A stretch of 64,000 nt of DNA from Colias croceus (GCF_905220415.1 NC_059542.1:8432001-8496000), one strand, 5' to 3'; positions 35,961-47,161 are shown, counted from the stretch's first letter. The notes: a model not told the origin generated them from the letters alone. Numbers and translations: made by a program.

Positions 35961-36492
35961 TATTAGGGTCATTGCGCCTGTTCGCGTCCACATGCCTATT
36001 CGCGTCCATTTTGCGGATATCTTCTAATGTTAAAAAGAATCATTTACATTTAAAACATATGAAAAAAAAACAGGTTAATACGGAACCCTCGGTGTGCGAG
36101 TCCCACTCGCATTTGGCCGGTTTTTATTAAATAACTATATTCGTAAATAAATAATTTATTAAAATCTAATTTTTATTTGCATTTATCTGACAAAATATTA
36201 CCCAATACACTCATAATTCCTTTTCTAAGCTGGTGGACGCGAACTGGTCCACGGGTGGACGCAAACTGGAATTTTTGGACGCGAACTGGGTAAAACGCCT
36301 AATTCTGCTATTTGTCTAGATAAAATAAAACCACATGATATTTCCAACACAATTGAAAGTAAATCTTAAAATAGACTATGTAATGAACACGTTTCATAAA
36401 TTTTGCGTTGAAATTTGTTCTGGAACATTTTTATTTTCTCCTTCAAACATTCCAACTGCACTAAGTGGACGCGAACTGGCGCAATTACCCTA
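35961..36492. mobile_element. TIR element with repeated GGACGCGAACTGG motifs
   Basis: The left end TATTAGGGTCATTGCGCCTG, then TTCGCGTCCAC, is inverted at the right as GTGGACGCGAACTGGCGCAA then TTACCCTA. The motif GGACGCRAACTGG recurs at about 36236, 36258, 36277 and 36467, and its complement near the left end, like subterminal transposase-binding repeats. An internal hairpin-like piece, GTGTGCGAGTCCCACTCGCA, is at about 36092. No transposase frame. Confidence 0.75.
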
Positions 36493-37257
36493 TGTCGAGC
36501 GTTTCTAAACGGCGTTATAATATAATTTGCCTGCGACATTTATTAGTACAATTTACTAGCTGGCATTCAAACTATTTTCTTATGCCGTGGTGGACGATGG
36601 GATTTAAACATTCTTTTTCACTTAATTGAGTAGGTAAAGCATTAGACTGATCACTGATATACAAAGATGGTCAAGACTCAGAACAGATTTATTAAGTTAC
36701 CAAATTATATTAAATGTATTTTTTAACTCTCGAAAAAAAGGAAAAGAATTAAAATTAAAAAACTGTACAAGTATCAGTAATAAATGTTTCGAAAATTTAT
36801 TATTTTTGATAGTTCAAAACTTGGCCAGCATACCAATGCAGGATTGTACATTATACATCACAAACTGTGTAAGTACACAGGTATTTTTGTTCCGACTGTT
36901 TAGTCTCGAAGAGGGTGCAGGTTTCTCAATGCATTTAGTCACATATGAAGTCCACAGTTAAGCAACATTACATTTAAAAAAAAGGTAATTTTCATAATAT
37001 ATTCTGCAATGATTCATCCAGTGTCCAAAATCAATGTCTATTTTATGCCAATGTTCTGTTGATATATACTTGAAGTACATTATTTGGACCTAGAGCATTT
37101 GCCAACCCATTGAACCTCTAAAAATCTTCTATATTTTTCTAAATATTATTTTGCCAGTGAAGTTTTTCTCAAACTTTCTTTATCTGTAGTTGGTTGTTGA
37201 TTATAAATATACATCAAGTTTATTGAAAGGATTGACTCCACTTTATTTTACATGTAC
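36493..37257. other. Intergenic and 3' side of the CYB5R-like gene
   Basis: AT-rich. Minus-strand AATAAA hexamers at 37242-37247 and 37219-37224, just after the stop of the leftward CYB5R-like gene, are plausible polyadenylation signals. No gene. Confidence 0.45.
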
Positions 37258-38139
37258 TCAAAACAATTTTATGTTTTCAGAGGGTACATTTTGCAACAAA
37301 AATTGACTTCTAAAGTGTTCCATAAAAGCACTAGATCCACAGACCAAATATTGATTTTTGTTTATTTGAGGGAATTGTTTTATATCTTCAAAGTTAAGAC
37401 GTCTGTTTATAATAGGTTCTTCATATTTCATATCAACTTCCAACAAGCATTGACTCAAGTAAACTTCGTATTTAAAATTCCAATAAGATTTATATGCATA
37501 TAATTCCTCTCTGAATAAAATTGTTTCCATAGATTGACAGCAGAAGTATAAAATAATTTTAGTTAGATCATCTTCATTCAGTAAAATGCTTTCTATTATA
37601 GACATAAAAGGTGCAATGCCTGTCCCTTGTGCTACCATAATTATATTATTATACTTATTTGGTGTAACTTCATAAGAATCACAAGGTCCTCTCCAATATG
37701 TTAAATCTCCCTCCACTAAATTAAATAAATAATTGGATACTAAGCCATTGGAATATTTCTTGACAATAATAGAGAAATCAAAATTGTTAAACTCTTGTTG
37801 CTTTAATTTTATTGGAGTGTATGCTCGTGAGCACTTCATACTCTTTGATTTGTATAAAACGAAAAAATGATCACCAGGCTTCCACCAGACTCTATGACCA
37901 TCTACTTTTCGTTTGAATTTTATTATCTTGTGTGAAGTGCATACATTAAAAATTTCAGTAACAACAAATACTGTATACTCCAGCTGTAAAATACCATTGT
38001 CATTTTCCTTTTCAACATTTTTATTGCTATCTTTTAACTTTTCGTATAATTTCAACTGCTTTTCATATATATCAAAAATACAAGGATTACAACCACTATT
38101 GCAACAATCTTCTTTACTTGGTTCAACTGGTGGTATCAT
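37258..38139 (-). CDS. CYB5RL: NADH-cytochrome b5 reductase-like protein, intronless
   Basis: This is a predicted FAD/NAD(P)H oxidoreductase of the ferredoxin-reductase fold, which passes electrons from NADH to a haem or similar acceptor. It is a single 293-residue frame. Residues 4-29 are an oxidoreductase-like N-terminal domain (PVEPSKEDCCNSGCNPCIFD), a Cys-rich piece found in front of CYB5R-like proteins. The FAD-binding RAYTPI is at 105-110 and KKYSNGLVSNYL at 127-138. The nucleotide-binding GTGIAPFM is at 172-179, and CGSS at 268-271 with a C-terminal Phe at 293. No signal peptide or membrane anchor is seen, so a soluble enzyme is likely. The lack of introns, unlike every other gene here, could be natural or reflect an old retrocopy, but the frame is intact. 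The Lys/Asn-rich codon choice suits AT-rich surroundings. Confidence 0.9.
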   Translation of the reverse strand: MIPPVEPSKEDCCNSGCNPCIFDIYEKQLKLYEKLKDSNKNVEKENDNGILQLEYTVFVVTEIFNVCTSHKIIKFKRKVDGHRVWWKPGDHFFVLYKSKSMKCSRAYTPIKLKQQEFNNFDFSIIVKKYSNGLVSNYLFNLVEGDLTYWRGPCDSYEVTPNKYNNIIMVAQGTGIAPFMSIIESILLNEDDLTKIILYFCCQSMETILFREELYAYKSYWNFKYEVYLSQCLLEVDMKYEEPIINRRLNFEDIKQFPQINKNQYLVCGSSAFMEHFRSQFLLQNVPSENIKLF

Positions 38140-38498
38140 GATCGCTCAATAATTAGGTACCAATAATGATGATTATTGTTAATCCCTATAAAAAATCTTA
38201 GAATATGTTTATTAATTTGTATGTGTACCTTACGTAGAAAACATTATTTTAGTCATAACCTCGTAAAGTATCACCTACTGCTGAATTGTATGAATACTAC
38301 ATGAATACTTATAACATGAATATTGTATTATACTATGATTTGCGAATCACAGTTGCGAATTTAAAATTATTCTCTATTTTCTTTTTCTACCTATTTCTCG
38401 TAGCTATTTCCAGCTATTTCTAGTCACAACAAACAACAAAATACAAATGACAAATATGACAATGAAATATGAATGACATTTGACATTTTTTTATTAGT
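38140..38498. promoter_or_regulatory. Probable promoter region of the CYB5R-like gene
   Basis: AT-rich sequence upstream of the minus-strand ATG at 38139, ended by a MITE at 38499. No core motif is obvious. Confidence 0.3.
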
Positions 38499-38658
38499 TA
38501 GAGTGTGTTTCACGAAAGAGTTCCCCTGCCGTTATGTTGGCATACCTGACTGTCAAAAACGAAAATATTTTTTACTAAGAGCAATAAACCTATTATATTT
38601 TCGTTTTTGACAGTCGACAGAATAACGGCAGGGGAACTCTTTCGTGAAACGCACTCTA
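38499..38658. mobile_element. Hairpin MITE with TA target duplication
   Basis: GAGTGTGTTTCACGAAAGAG, then TTCCCCTGCCGTTAT, at the left is inverted at the right as ATAACGGCAGGGGAACTCTT, then TCGTGAAACGCACTC. Inside, CTGACTGTCAAAAACGAAAA faces TTTTCGTTTTTGACAGTC. A TA flanks each end, as expected for Tc1/mariner-mobilised MITEs. The whole 156 bp can fold into a nearly complete hairpin. Confidence 0.85.
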
Positions 38659-38685
38659 CTTTGTAGTTTGTGCCTCGGAGCAATT

Positions 38686-39522
38686 ATAGGTAAACCAGAA
38701 TCTGATGGCAATTAGGGAAATCAAAATTTTGAGTGTGCAACCCTAGGGAAAATGGACTAAACGATCTTGATACTGCTTATTTTTTAGTTTGTTCTCAATA
38801 TCATTAGTCACATTACATAAGTGGACAATACTGTACTTAATAATGAGATATCCACTTAATATTATGTAGGTACATACTGACATGTATAATATACATATTA
38901 CTTTTACACAGGTAATACATATTATTATTTACACATACCTATATTTGTATGTTCATTATCATTATGCCATGTGAAAATATCGATGTTATATTGATAGAAA
39001 ACTAGACTGCTTATAATTTTTTATAAAATAAAATAAAAGTAAAATAAAACTATGTTTATTTTCGTAAGTATTAACAGATATACACATTATAAAATTGACT
39101 TGGACAGCTTGGACTTGACGAATAGCCGTATTGGAAACTCCTGTAATAAGTTTTCATAAAATTATATTCCAATCAACAAACAATATTATAGTTACCTACA
39201 TATAATATTTTTTAATTAAAAGTATCAAAGCGGGTAAGTCCAATTTACCAATAAAATCTTCTAAATTGAAAATTGTGATGTGCTTGACCCTTCTTCATCA
39301 AATATTTTTCTATACACATTATAAACAACACCTCTTGCTTGTGATCACAGCGGCTTTTTCGACATTTTCGAAGATTTTTTAGACAAAATCCTAAAAATTA
39401 TTTATCAACTGCAAAAAAGACAAATAATTTGACAACCAATTTGATAGTTGTCAAATAAGTTGCCACATGAAAATCTTTTATTTCTTAAATATAAATATGC
39501 CATCAGATTCTGGTAGACCTAT
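38686..39522. mobile_element. TIR element, about 0.84 kb, TA-flanked
   Basis: The left end TAGGTAAACCAGAATCTGAT, then GGCA, is inverted at the right: TGCCATCAGATTCTGGTAGA, then CCTA. TA at both sides suggests a mariner-type target. No transposase frame lies inside. It is separated from the preceding MITE by under 30 bp. Confidence 0.7.
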
Positions 39523-39654
39523 ACGGCTTTGTGCACAGAGGGATTATATAATTGGTTTAGAATAAAATATTAAGTTGATAATGTAGATATAACGCATTTC
39601 ATTAAAGGAACGAATCTTTAAATGGCGGCGCTTATCATTCCCTCTCGCTTACAC

Positions 39655-40490
39655 ACGGCCGTACATTAAAGGGGTGACAGACGTACGAGTAAGTACGCGA
39701 ACTTGTGGCTCGACGACCTTTTTCGCTCGTGTGTCACCCCAAGTACGCGTACTTAAAAACCGTCGAGTAAGTTCGTTGACGATCCAACATGTTTGAAATT
39801 TTACTCGAAGCCCGCCTTGGCTCGCACGTCTGTCACCGCCGCGAGCCGCGAGCCGCGAGCCTAGCCTGTCTAGATATAATAGGTGTTACTAAGTGCAAAA
39901 GTTCATCATATAATGGCTCAGGCATCCTTAAATTATTACGCAAGTCTTCCTTCTACATTGTAGCTCCTTCACCAAAGTTACGTGGGATAAACGCTCTCTT
40001 TTTTAAGCCAGTTTTTCACCCACTTTTTCTGATTTAGTTTTCTCTTTTAGTTTTATTTTATGAAAATAATTTAATATAAATAATATGAATGAATATAATA
40101 ATATAATTGAATATTGGCGAAGGTATCTTTGAATCACGCCAAGGAAGTTTCACTCCTGACGCGTGGGCTCGGCGCACACGCTCTTTTTTTGTAAAGTATA
40201 ATAATAAAAAAGAAAATATCCTTCAATTTTTGAAAGTTTATTTTGTTAGAATGCTATTTACTTAAAAATAAGTGCTGGTTATTAAATTAAAAATGTCTAT
40301 ATTTAATTCCTGAATAACATAAAATTCCCTCTGTTGATGACATAGAGACATTCGATATCGGTGACACGCGAGAAGCTACTGACCAAGCTCTACGTGTGTC
40401 ACCGACGTCGAGCCGAGTAAGTACGCGAACTTTAAAACCGCGACTTTAAAGTTCGTACGTCTATCAGCCCTTTTACCGTACGGTATGCAA
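39655..40490. mobile_element. Possible TIR element, about 0.83 kb
   Basis: CGGCCGTACATTAAAGGGGT, then GACAGACGTACGA, at the left is roughly inverted near 40451-40487: TCGTACGTCTATCAGCCCTT, then TTACCGTACGG. Several GAGTAAGTACGCGAACTT motifs recur near both ends, with stretches of GC-rich sequence (GCCGCGAGCCGCGAGCCGCG) at 39838. The 82-codon frame at 39789 does not resemble a transposase. The pattern fits a non-autonomous element with subterminal repeats. Confidence 0.55.
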
Positions 40491-40859
40491 AAAAATAGGG
40501 AAAAGTAAACTAAAATGTATTTGATTTTCCCTTAATTTTTATCATAAATTTACAATGACAATAGGAGAATTATGTATTTGCCACACAGGTATTTGCGATA
40601 GAAAATAATTTATTCGAATGTGGCATAATAATATTATGTTCTTTGGGAAAAGTTGTTCGGTTTTATTCATTACGAGTATTATGGGGATTTTGTTGCATTC
40701 GATAAAAGGATAATTCATATAAATACACTAATACGATCACAAAACAGTTTGTCAACAAACAAATTGAAATAATTTATAAAATAATTATCCATTTACGTTG
40801 TTTTTCTTTTCTTTTTTGCTGACCCTTCCATATGTATGTATACCAGAGTGAGCTTTGGC

Positions 40860-41122
40860 TGCATTTGGCTGCATAATAATTATTGAAGATTCGTTTACGT
40901 GTATGTTTGTTACTCTTTCACGCAAATACTACTGAACCGATTACAATTAAATTTAGCACAGATTTATAGGGTAACTTGGATTAACACATAGGATAGGTTC
41001 TATCCCGGAAATTTCACGGGACGGGAACGGGAACTACAAAAAAAAAAAAAAACGGGAACTACAAATTATATGCGGGTTTTTCTTTAAAATGTGGGCGAAG
41101 CCGCGGGCGGAAAACTAGTAAT
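40860..41122 (+). repeat. SINE/LINE-tail-like copy with internal A-rich duplication
   Basis: It contains TACTGAACCGATTACAATTA, then GGATAGGTTCTATCCCGGAA, and ends GCGGGCGGAAAACTAGT. The block ACGGGAACTACAAA occurs twice, separated by a run of about 16 A, as if the copy were rejoined during reverse transcription or repair. Confidence 0.7.
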
Positions 41123-41392
41123 ATAATATAAACTGTAAATATCGCGTCATTGGGAAGTCATTTTAAAAATTACCTATGTTGCGAAACTCATGGATAATGT
41201 TGGATTTTATAATTATTATAACCTCCTCCTTTTTTAAAGTCAGCTGTTACTAAAGAATGAGCATGTAAGCCACAATGTAAGCACTTTGCAAAATTCTGTG
41301 TCAATATTGTACTATTTCCCACCACAGAGCAAGTAATTTTCCCACTTAAACATAAAATTAACGTTAACATCATGCAAACAGTTGTATTAAAT

Positions 41393-41632
41393 ACTAGCTT
41401 TCCACCCGCAGCTTCGCCCGCGCAGTCAAAGAAAAACCCGCATAGTTCCCGTTCCCGTAGGATTTCCGGGATAAAACCTATCCGGGGTAAAAAGTAGCCT
41501 ATGTCCTTTCTCGGGTATCAAAATATCTCTATACCAAATTTCATGCAAATTGGTTCAGTAGTTAAGGCGTGATTGAGTAACAGACAGACAGACAGAGTTA
41601 CTTTCGCATTTATAATATTAGTTTGTTTCCAT
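41393..41632 (-). repeat. SINE/LINE-tail-like copy, nearly identical to 49.4 kb
   Basis: It runs from ACTAGCTTTCCACCCGCAGC to ACTTTCGCATTTATAATATTA, with four tandem CAGA units. About 230 bp can be laid side by side with 49392-49622 with only a handful of differences, so both inserted recently or were converted. Confidence 0.8.
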
Positions 41633-41783
41633 CAACGCAGTTTATTAATTTCAATGCAATGAGTAAAAGTAATAACTATATTTTTAAAATATGCTTGTTA
41701 GTAATTACAAACTTATTATATTAATTAACATTTGCAGAAAATAAATAAAATTTTTCAATAAAATTATATGGTAAGTGTTGCTG

Positions 41784-41821
41784 CCTCAGAGCAATAAACC
41801 TATAGGATTATTGCTCTGAGG
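41784..41821. repeat. Perfect short palindrome
   Basis: CCTCAGAGCAATAA faces TTATTGCTCTGAGG across a ten-base loop. The arm sequence AGAGCAATAAACCTAT is found again inside the MITE at about 38578, so this may be a solo fragment of a related element. It sits just upstream of the HMGA-like gene's 5' exon. Confidence 0.6.
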
Positions 41822-41839
41822 TTGCTGCTTTCAGACTTC

Positions 41840-41944
41840 AGACTACAGTGGCGACCTCTATACAGACGCCGGACCAGTGACCACTGCTCCTAGCCCGCCA
41901 TAATCTTTTTAGCAAATTCGATACTGTTTGCTGTAAACAATTCG
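41840..41944 (+). other. Probable 5' UTR exon of the HMGA-like gene
   Basis: A GC-richer stretch ends in a consensus donor, TTCG|GTGAGT. The next good acceptor downstream is at 42543, a few tens of bases before the ATG at 42578. The left limit (transcription start) is only a guess. Confidence 0.5.
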
Positions 41945-42577
41945 GTGAGTGGAATTTTATTTTTTTAAATAAAATTATTCTGCAAATTCAGTTCGTTTCA
42001 ATTCTGGTGGTATAACTTTAAAATATTCCCTGTAAAATATTGTACATTCATAATTATGTTCTAAAAGGCAGACTCCATTAAATTAACATTGTGCTTGGTG
42101 AATTTTTTTTTCAATGTATGTTGCATTAAAAATTTCTTAACTATAACGTACATATTGATGCTTTAATTGTAAGTATTTTTATTTCATAAAGAGGTTTGTC
42201 GAAGAGTATGTAATTACATTCTTCAGTTATTATGGATGACGCTAGCCGCATAGCGTACCTATACACAACGTCCGAGTAGCGTCGGTTGGTTAATTATTGT
42301 CTCATTTTGTTTGTACTTACGTTATTCTAGATTGAATACGTCATGTTTACATATTATTTCTCTGTTCTTTCGTTTATTTTTATAACTACGATAGCTATTT
42401 AATGTTTACATTATGAAGGAACAATATTTTTGAGATAATGCCCAACGACGATAAGCGTCACGACTATTGAGCATTTTCCCGGCGCCTTTAAACTTTAATT
42501 ATAAATATCCAGCATTTAAGTATTTCATTTTGTTTTGTTTCAGCTCTATTTTAACTAAAAACTAATTTACAAGTAAA

Positions 42578-43119
42578 ATGTCTGATGATGGTTCAACCGC
42601 CGTTGAAAAGAAAGGCCGAGGTAGACCGAAAGCCAACGGAACACAAGCAGTATGTTATCTATAAATTTTGAATCTAACATTTAATCCAAATCATATTTGT
42701 GCATAAAAAATATAATTTGTAATTTCAGGAAGCAAAAGTTGACTCGAAGAAAAGAGGTAGACCAGCGGCAGCACCCAAAGTAAAAGAGTCAAAAAATTCT
42801 TCGGATGATGAACAGGCACCAGTAGTCAAAAGGGGTAGAGGCAGGCCTAAAGGTTCAAAGAAAAAAGCGGCACCAAAAGCTAAGGTAGATTGTCACATTT
42901 AATGCTAATTTATATATTTCTAAAGGAAATGAATCAAGCAGTAAGAAAGACAACAACTAAGAGTTAAACTTAATGATTATTTTTTATTTTTAGAGTGGTT
43001 CCGGTGAGGGAAGAGCTCGAGGCAGACCGCGCAAGGATGCACCGCCTCCTAAAAAAGATGCTGCCTCTACTGAAGAAGAACAAGAAGACGATGAAGAGGA
43101 TGAAGGCTCAGACCAATAA
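42578..43119 (+). CDS. HMGA-like AT-hook chromosomal protein, complete
   Basis: A small nuclear architectural protein predicted to bind the minor groove of AT-rich DNA. Coding exons are 42578-42649, 42729-42884 and 42994-43119, all phase 0, giving 117 aa. It has four AT-hooks: GRGRPK at 13-18, KRGRPA at 32-37, RGRGRPKGSKKK at 59-70 and RARGRPRK at 83-90. The end is an acidic tail, EEEQEDDEEDEG, as in vertebrate HMGA. Each exon carries one hook except exon 2, which has two. A 5' UTR exon probably ends at 41944 (TTCG|GTGAGT) and splices to 42544 (TTTCAG), because the ATG is preceded by that acceptor and no other in-frame start. AATAAA at 43545 gives a 3' UTR of about 0.45 kb. I cannot tell whether it is the orthologue of insect D1/HMG-I or an independent small AT-hook protein. 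Confidence 0.88.
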
Positions 43120-43544
43120 AATGTCTCTGTGTCTAATGTCACTCACTTTAGTGTAATTTGTTTGTCATTGATAACTCACTCTGCCTGAATAACAGTTTCT
43201 TGAAAATACTTATATGTAAACTGCATCTTGAATTCATCGCAATAACATGAAGGGAGTTATCTTGACAGTACAAAAAGTCTCATTTGAGATTTCATCCTAC
43301 TTTTGTTCATATAAAGTGAATATTTTGTAATTGAAGAGATTTAATAACTTCCTTTTTAAGTATTTTGACGATAGCATTTATTAAAAAAATTAAGAGGATT
43401 TATATGAATAAAATTAGGTTGACTTAGCTCTCCCTAGAAACGTACAAGTCTAAGATATAATTTGTAAGATCATTTTTTTGTAGATTTATTCTTATTATAA
43501 TATTAATAGGTATTTTGTAATCTGATTTGTATTTGTAAGAAATT

Positions 43545-43550
43545 AATAAA
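43545..43550 (+). terminator. Polyadenylation signal of the HMGA-like gene
   Basis: AATAAA, about 425 bases after the stop codon, followed within 30 bases by a TGTGTAGATTTTCTCAGTTTG downstream element. Confidence 0.5.
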
Positions 43551-43620
43551 CATAATGTGTAGATTTTCTCAGTTTGACTAGAATGTCAAGTATTATTTTC
43601 TATAATAAATATTTTTCTTT

Positions 43621-45495
43621 CTATCGTCATTTTTTATTTTTTATTATTTTTCTTGCATTATTTACAACTGAATAATTGATAAATATTAATTATATTGTGT
43701 TCTATGCAGACTGATGATTTTTTTTAATATTGACGTTTTACTGTGTGTATGTGAGTGGTTGTACAATTTAGATTAATATAATATTAAAAATACAAAGATG
43801 GGTTTTTAATTCATAGCAGCTTGTACAATAAATTATCTTGTAGATACCACAGATAAATAGATTATAAATAATTGATGATGGGGAAAAGATAATTTCGTGA
43901 ATTTATACCCTGCTTAGTGACAATTTACTATTAATTTAGAATCAAATATTTTTCAAAATTGTATACTAATGATTGTTAAGATTTCACTACAACTAGATAC
44001 TCCACCAAAACATTTTTCCCAGTTTAGATATTAATAGAGTATGTACAATGTAGGTACCTATAGCGTCTGTGGCATTTTTAAAAACTCAACACAAGATGGC
44101 TAACATGATTCTCCAATAACAATTAGTGATTCTAACACAGAGCAAGTGATCTATGGATTCTAAGCATTGATTCAAGCTCAACGTAGTACTTACATCAAGT
44201 ACAAATAAGGCATAACTCATTTTAATGCTACCAAAACGTATTCTAAGTAATTCTCCTCTTTTATAAAATAATATTTTATTAAATTTAAAATGTCTTGAAA
44301 ATAATTATGTCGGTTAAAGGCCCAAAATACCTTGTATCCGTGGTATGTAATTTAACGATAAAAAGTTGCGTAAATGACTCGCTAGACGGCTCGAGTTTCG
44401 CCAAATCACAGAACAAATATACTCTGCGCCAAATGCTCGTGTTGTGTTGACTGCAGAGAATACATTATTCTAAAGTCGTTAATTCGCGTCACTAAAACAA
44501 CGTTTTTATGGGAAACTTTGTTTAATGGGATTATTCGTCGTATTAATTAATCTTTTTCTACATTGAAACAAAGAAGAATATGTTTGGTGTACTTTGACGT
44601 CAATTGGTGTTTGATCATAAGTGCCTTCCAAAAGTTTTAAAAGTTGGACAAGTTACAAGTTTTAAAGTGCCTGTTTTTTTGTTAAAATGTGTAAAAATAA
44701 GTTAATTGGTGAATGTTTATAATCAAAACAACTGTGATATCTTCAACACAGGTTTGTAAAGGTTATTAATTTCATAATACCAAAATATTACTTGAAAAAA
44801 TAGAGTTCTAAGTTGATGACGATCTCGTTTTGTTGTTTCGATGGATTTTGATGGACATGTTACAAACTTTACAAATTACAAATTGTATGAAATACGTAGA
44901 TTTAAATTTTTTAAAGATTTTGTTGTAATAATTATTTATTATTTTAAATTAAATTTAATAATTATTGTTTGATCATATTAAATATATAATTAGTACAACA
45001 AGAACCATCAATAGTAAATTCAACAATAATTGTAATAAAATAACCATAGCATGGGAATTTACATAATTTTAACACAATTATTAAGATTTCATACTGTATG
45101 ATCAGAGTTGTAATAGTTTTCTACAAAAAATGATACCTATATTTCTACAGGGTTGGTACTTCTCTCAATTGTAAAATGGGACTACCTAATATAAAATAAG
45201 TTTTCCTTTAAACACAAAAGAATCATGCGAATTGGTTGAAAATGAAGTTATTGAGAAACAAAATAATAAAAAAGACATTTGAAAAGGTTATTATCCAAAC
45301 CTAATTAATATTAGAAACCTTTTTAATATAAATTCTCTAAAATCATAACGGTATTATGTTCATTATTATAAAATTCATGAACTCTACACAATTTTTCCAG
45401 CGCTTATGCCTAAAATATAAAGTGTTTAAAGTTTACAATATTTTTAGTCTGTTATTCATTCAATTTTGTTGTTTTACACATACCTACATATTATT
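43621..45495. other. Intergenic, AT-rich, no gene seen
   Basis: I find no credible frame. A GC-richer patch at 44375-44450 stands out slightly but has no donor or frame to support an exon. Confidence 0.45.
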
Positions 45496-45590
45496 CTTAT
45501 TTAACCCATTGAGCCCCGAGCGGCCTGATCGGTCCACGACACAATAGATTTTCTATTGTGTCTGTGATTCCGGGGGCTGAGTTATTAATC
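45496..45590. repeat. Short hairpin element remnant
   Basis: AACCCATTGAGCCCCGAGCG at the left faces CCGGGGGCTGAGTTATTAA at the right, with an inner hairpin, GACACAATAGA facing TCTATTGTGTC. I recognise the 'CCCATTGAGCCCC...CACAATAGA...' order as a frequent lepidopteran repeat. A TTAA at the left edge would fit a piggyBac-mobilised MITE, but the right edge is not an exact TTAA duplicate. Confidence 0.55.
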
Positions 45591-46049
45591 CAAAAGTCAG
45601 TACTATATTCTTTCAATTCAACTACATAATATTCAATTTGTTTTAAAAAATTCCTTCTTTCAATTTAACTTAATCAATTTGTTTGAAGGTGCGTCCTTAG
45701 TAGTTTATGCACAGGAATAATAAGTTTTGTGAAATATATTAACAAATATAATGTTTACATACTGATTACAAGAACAGTGATTCTCCTTGTGCTTGCATAT
45801 GAGGAGCGACCAGTGAATCATGTGAATTAAATCTGTTCTCTATATTAAGGGGGAAATTATTCTCTTTAGTAAATTAAAAAGAGTTTATAGGCCCCAGTGT
45901 TAGCATTTGAAATGTTAGTCGGTAATTAACAAAAGTGTGAGGTATGCTAGTAAAAAATGTTCTTCACTTTTAGTATATTTTTTACATGTAAGTGAAAATA
46001 AATTACTTATTAGAAACCTTTTTGTTAGGTACTTTACTAAGTATAATAC
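45591..46049. other. Intergenic, no feature seen
   Basis: AT-rich; nothing recognisable. Confidence 0.4.
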
Positions 46050-46242
46050 ATCCATACTAATATTATAAATGCGAAAGTAACTCTGTCTGTCTGTCTGTTA
46101 CTCAATCACGCCTAAACTAATGAACCAATTTGCATGAAATTTTTTTTTTTGGATAAATTCTGATACCCGAGAAAGGACATAGGCTACCTTTTATTGCGAA
46201 ATATGTACCACGGGCGAAGCCGGGGCGGACCACTAGTACTAA
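46050..46242 (+). repeat. SINE/LINE-tail-like repeat copy
   Basis: It runs from ACTAATATTATAAATGCGAA, with CTGTCTGTCTGTCTGTTACT, to GGGCGAAGCCGGGGCGGACC and then ACTAGT. It is opposite in orientation to the copies at 41.4 and 49.4 kb and is diverged in its last third. Confidence 0.75.
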
Positions 46243-47161
46243 ATAAATCATTTTATTGACATGCTATTAGATTTTTGAATTAATTTGGAAAAGTAATTAG
46301 AGAAGCGCTAAGAAAAATGTCACAAGGAAAACACTGAATCTATTTGAAATAGACGCTGAATTGTATTTATATTATAAATAGGTAGACAAATCTTAGTGTC
46401 TCAATCAGACAGATTCAGACTGACTGACTGATTTTTATATAGAATACTACGATAAAGTACAGTTACTGGTTTCACATCCCATTCCAACGTTAGCATTACT
46501 CATTTACCAGTTTTTCTCTAAGATCTCCCATCCACATCTAATGAACCATGATTAACATTGTTGCAATTGGAATTAAAACAAAATTGGTCTAACCTTCGAG
46601 GTTCTTAGAAAGCGAAAGCGTACCGCGGCATTTGTGTATTAATTAAATGTCTTTTTGATAGCACTTTTGCTATGTCTTTTTTGGGCATATCGTTCAATCA
46701 AATCAAATGTGTTCAGAGTTCCAACAGTTGAAACTCGTAATCGTGACACGTGCCGGTAACCGATTGTCGTGAGGGCCTATTGTATTGACTATGTGTCGTA
46801 TAACGAGTTTTGCATTATAATTACGTTTATAGGGAATTTAAGCAGAGCACAAAACCTGATGCTATGACTACCTTCTGCCGTTGATATTAAGGTTCTAATT
46901 TGAATAATGAAATAAAGACATTCATACACGTTAAAATATGTTTCTACGCTTAAGTATTTTGTAACTTATAGTATGTTTAGAAGTCAGAAATTTGAGAATT
47001 GTTACCATTTGAAGAAAAAGACCCGAATTCCGAATATTACGAGGTGCTAGGTACATGAAAAGATTTAACTCTAATGAGCGTTTTCGGCGTTCCAAGTATG
47101 TATTTGTAATACGGAATACCCAAATTAATGATTAAATACCTACTACGATACTACTACTAAG
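46243..47161. other. Intergenic, no feature seen
   Basis: AT-rich; no gene or recognisable repeat. Confidence 0.4.
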
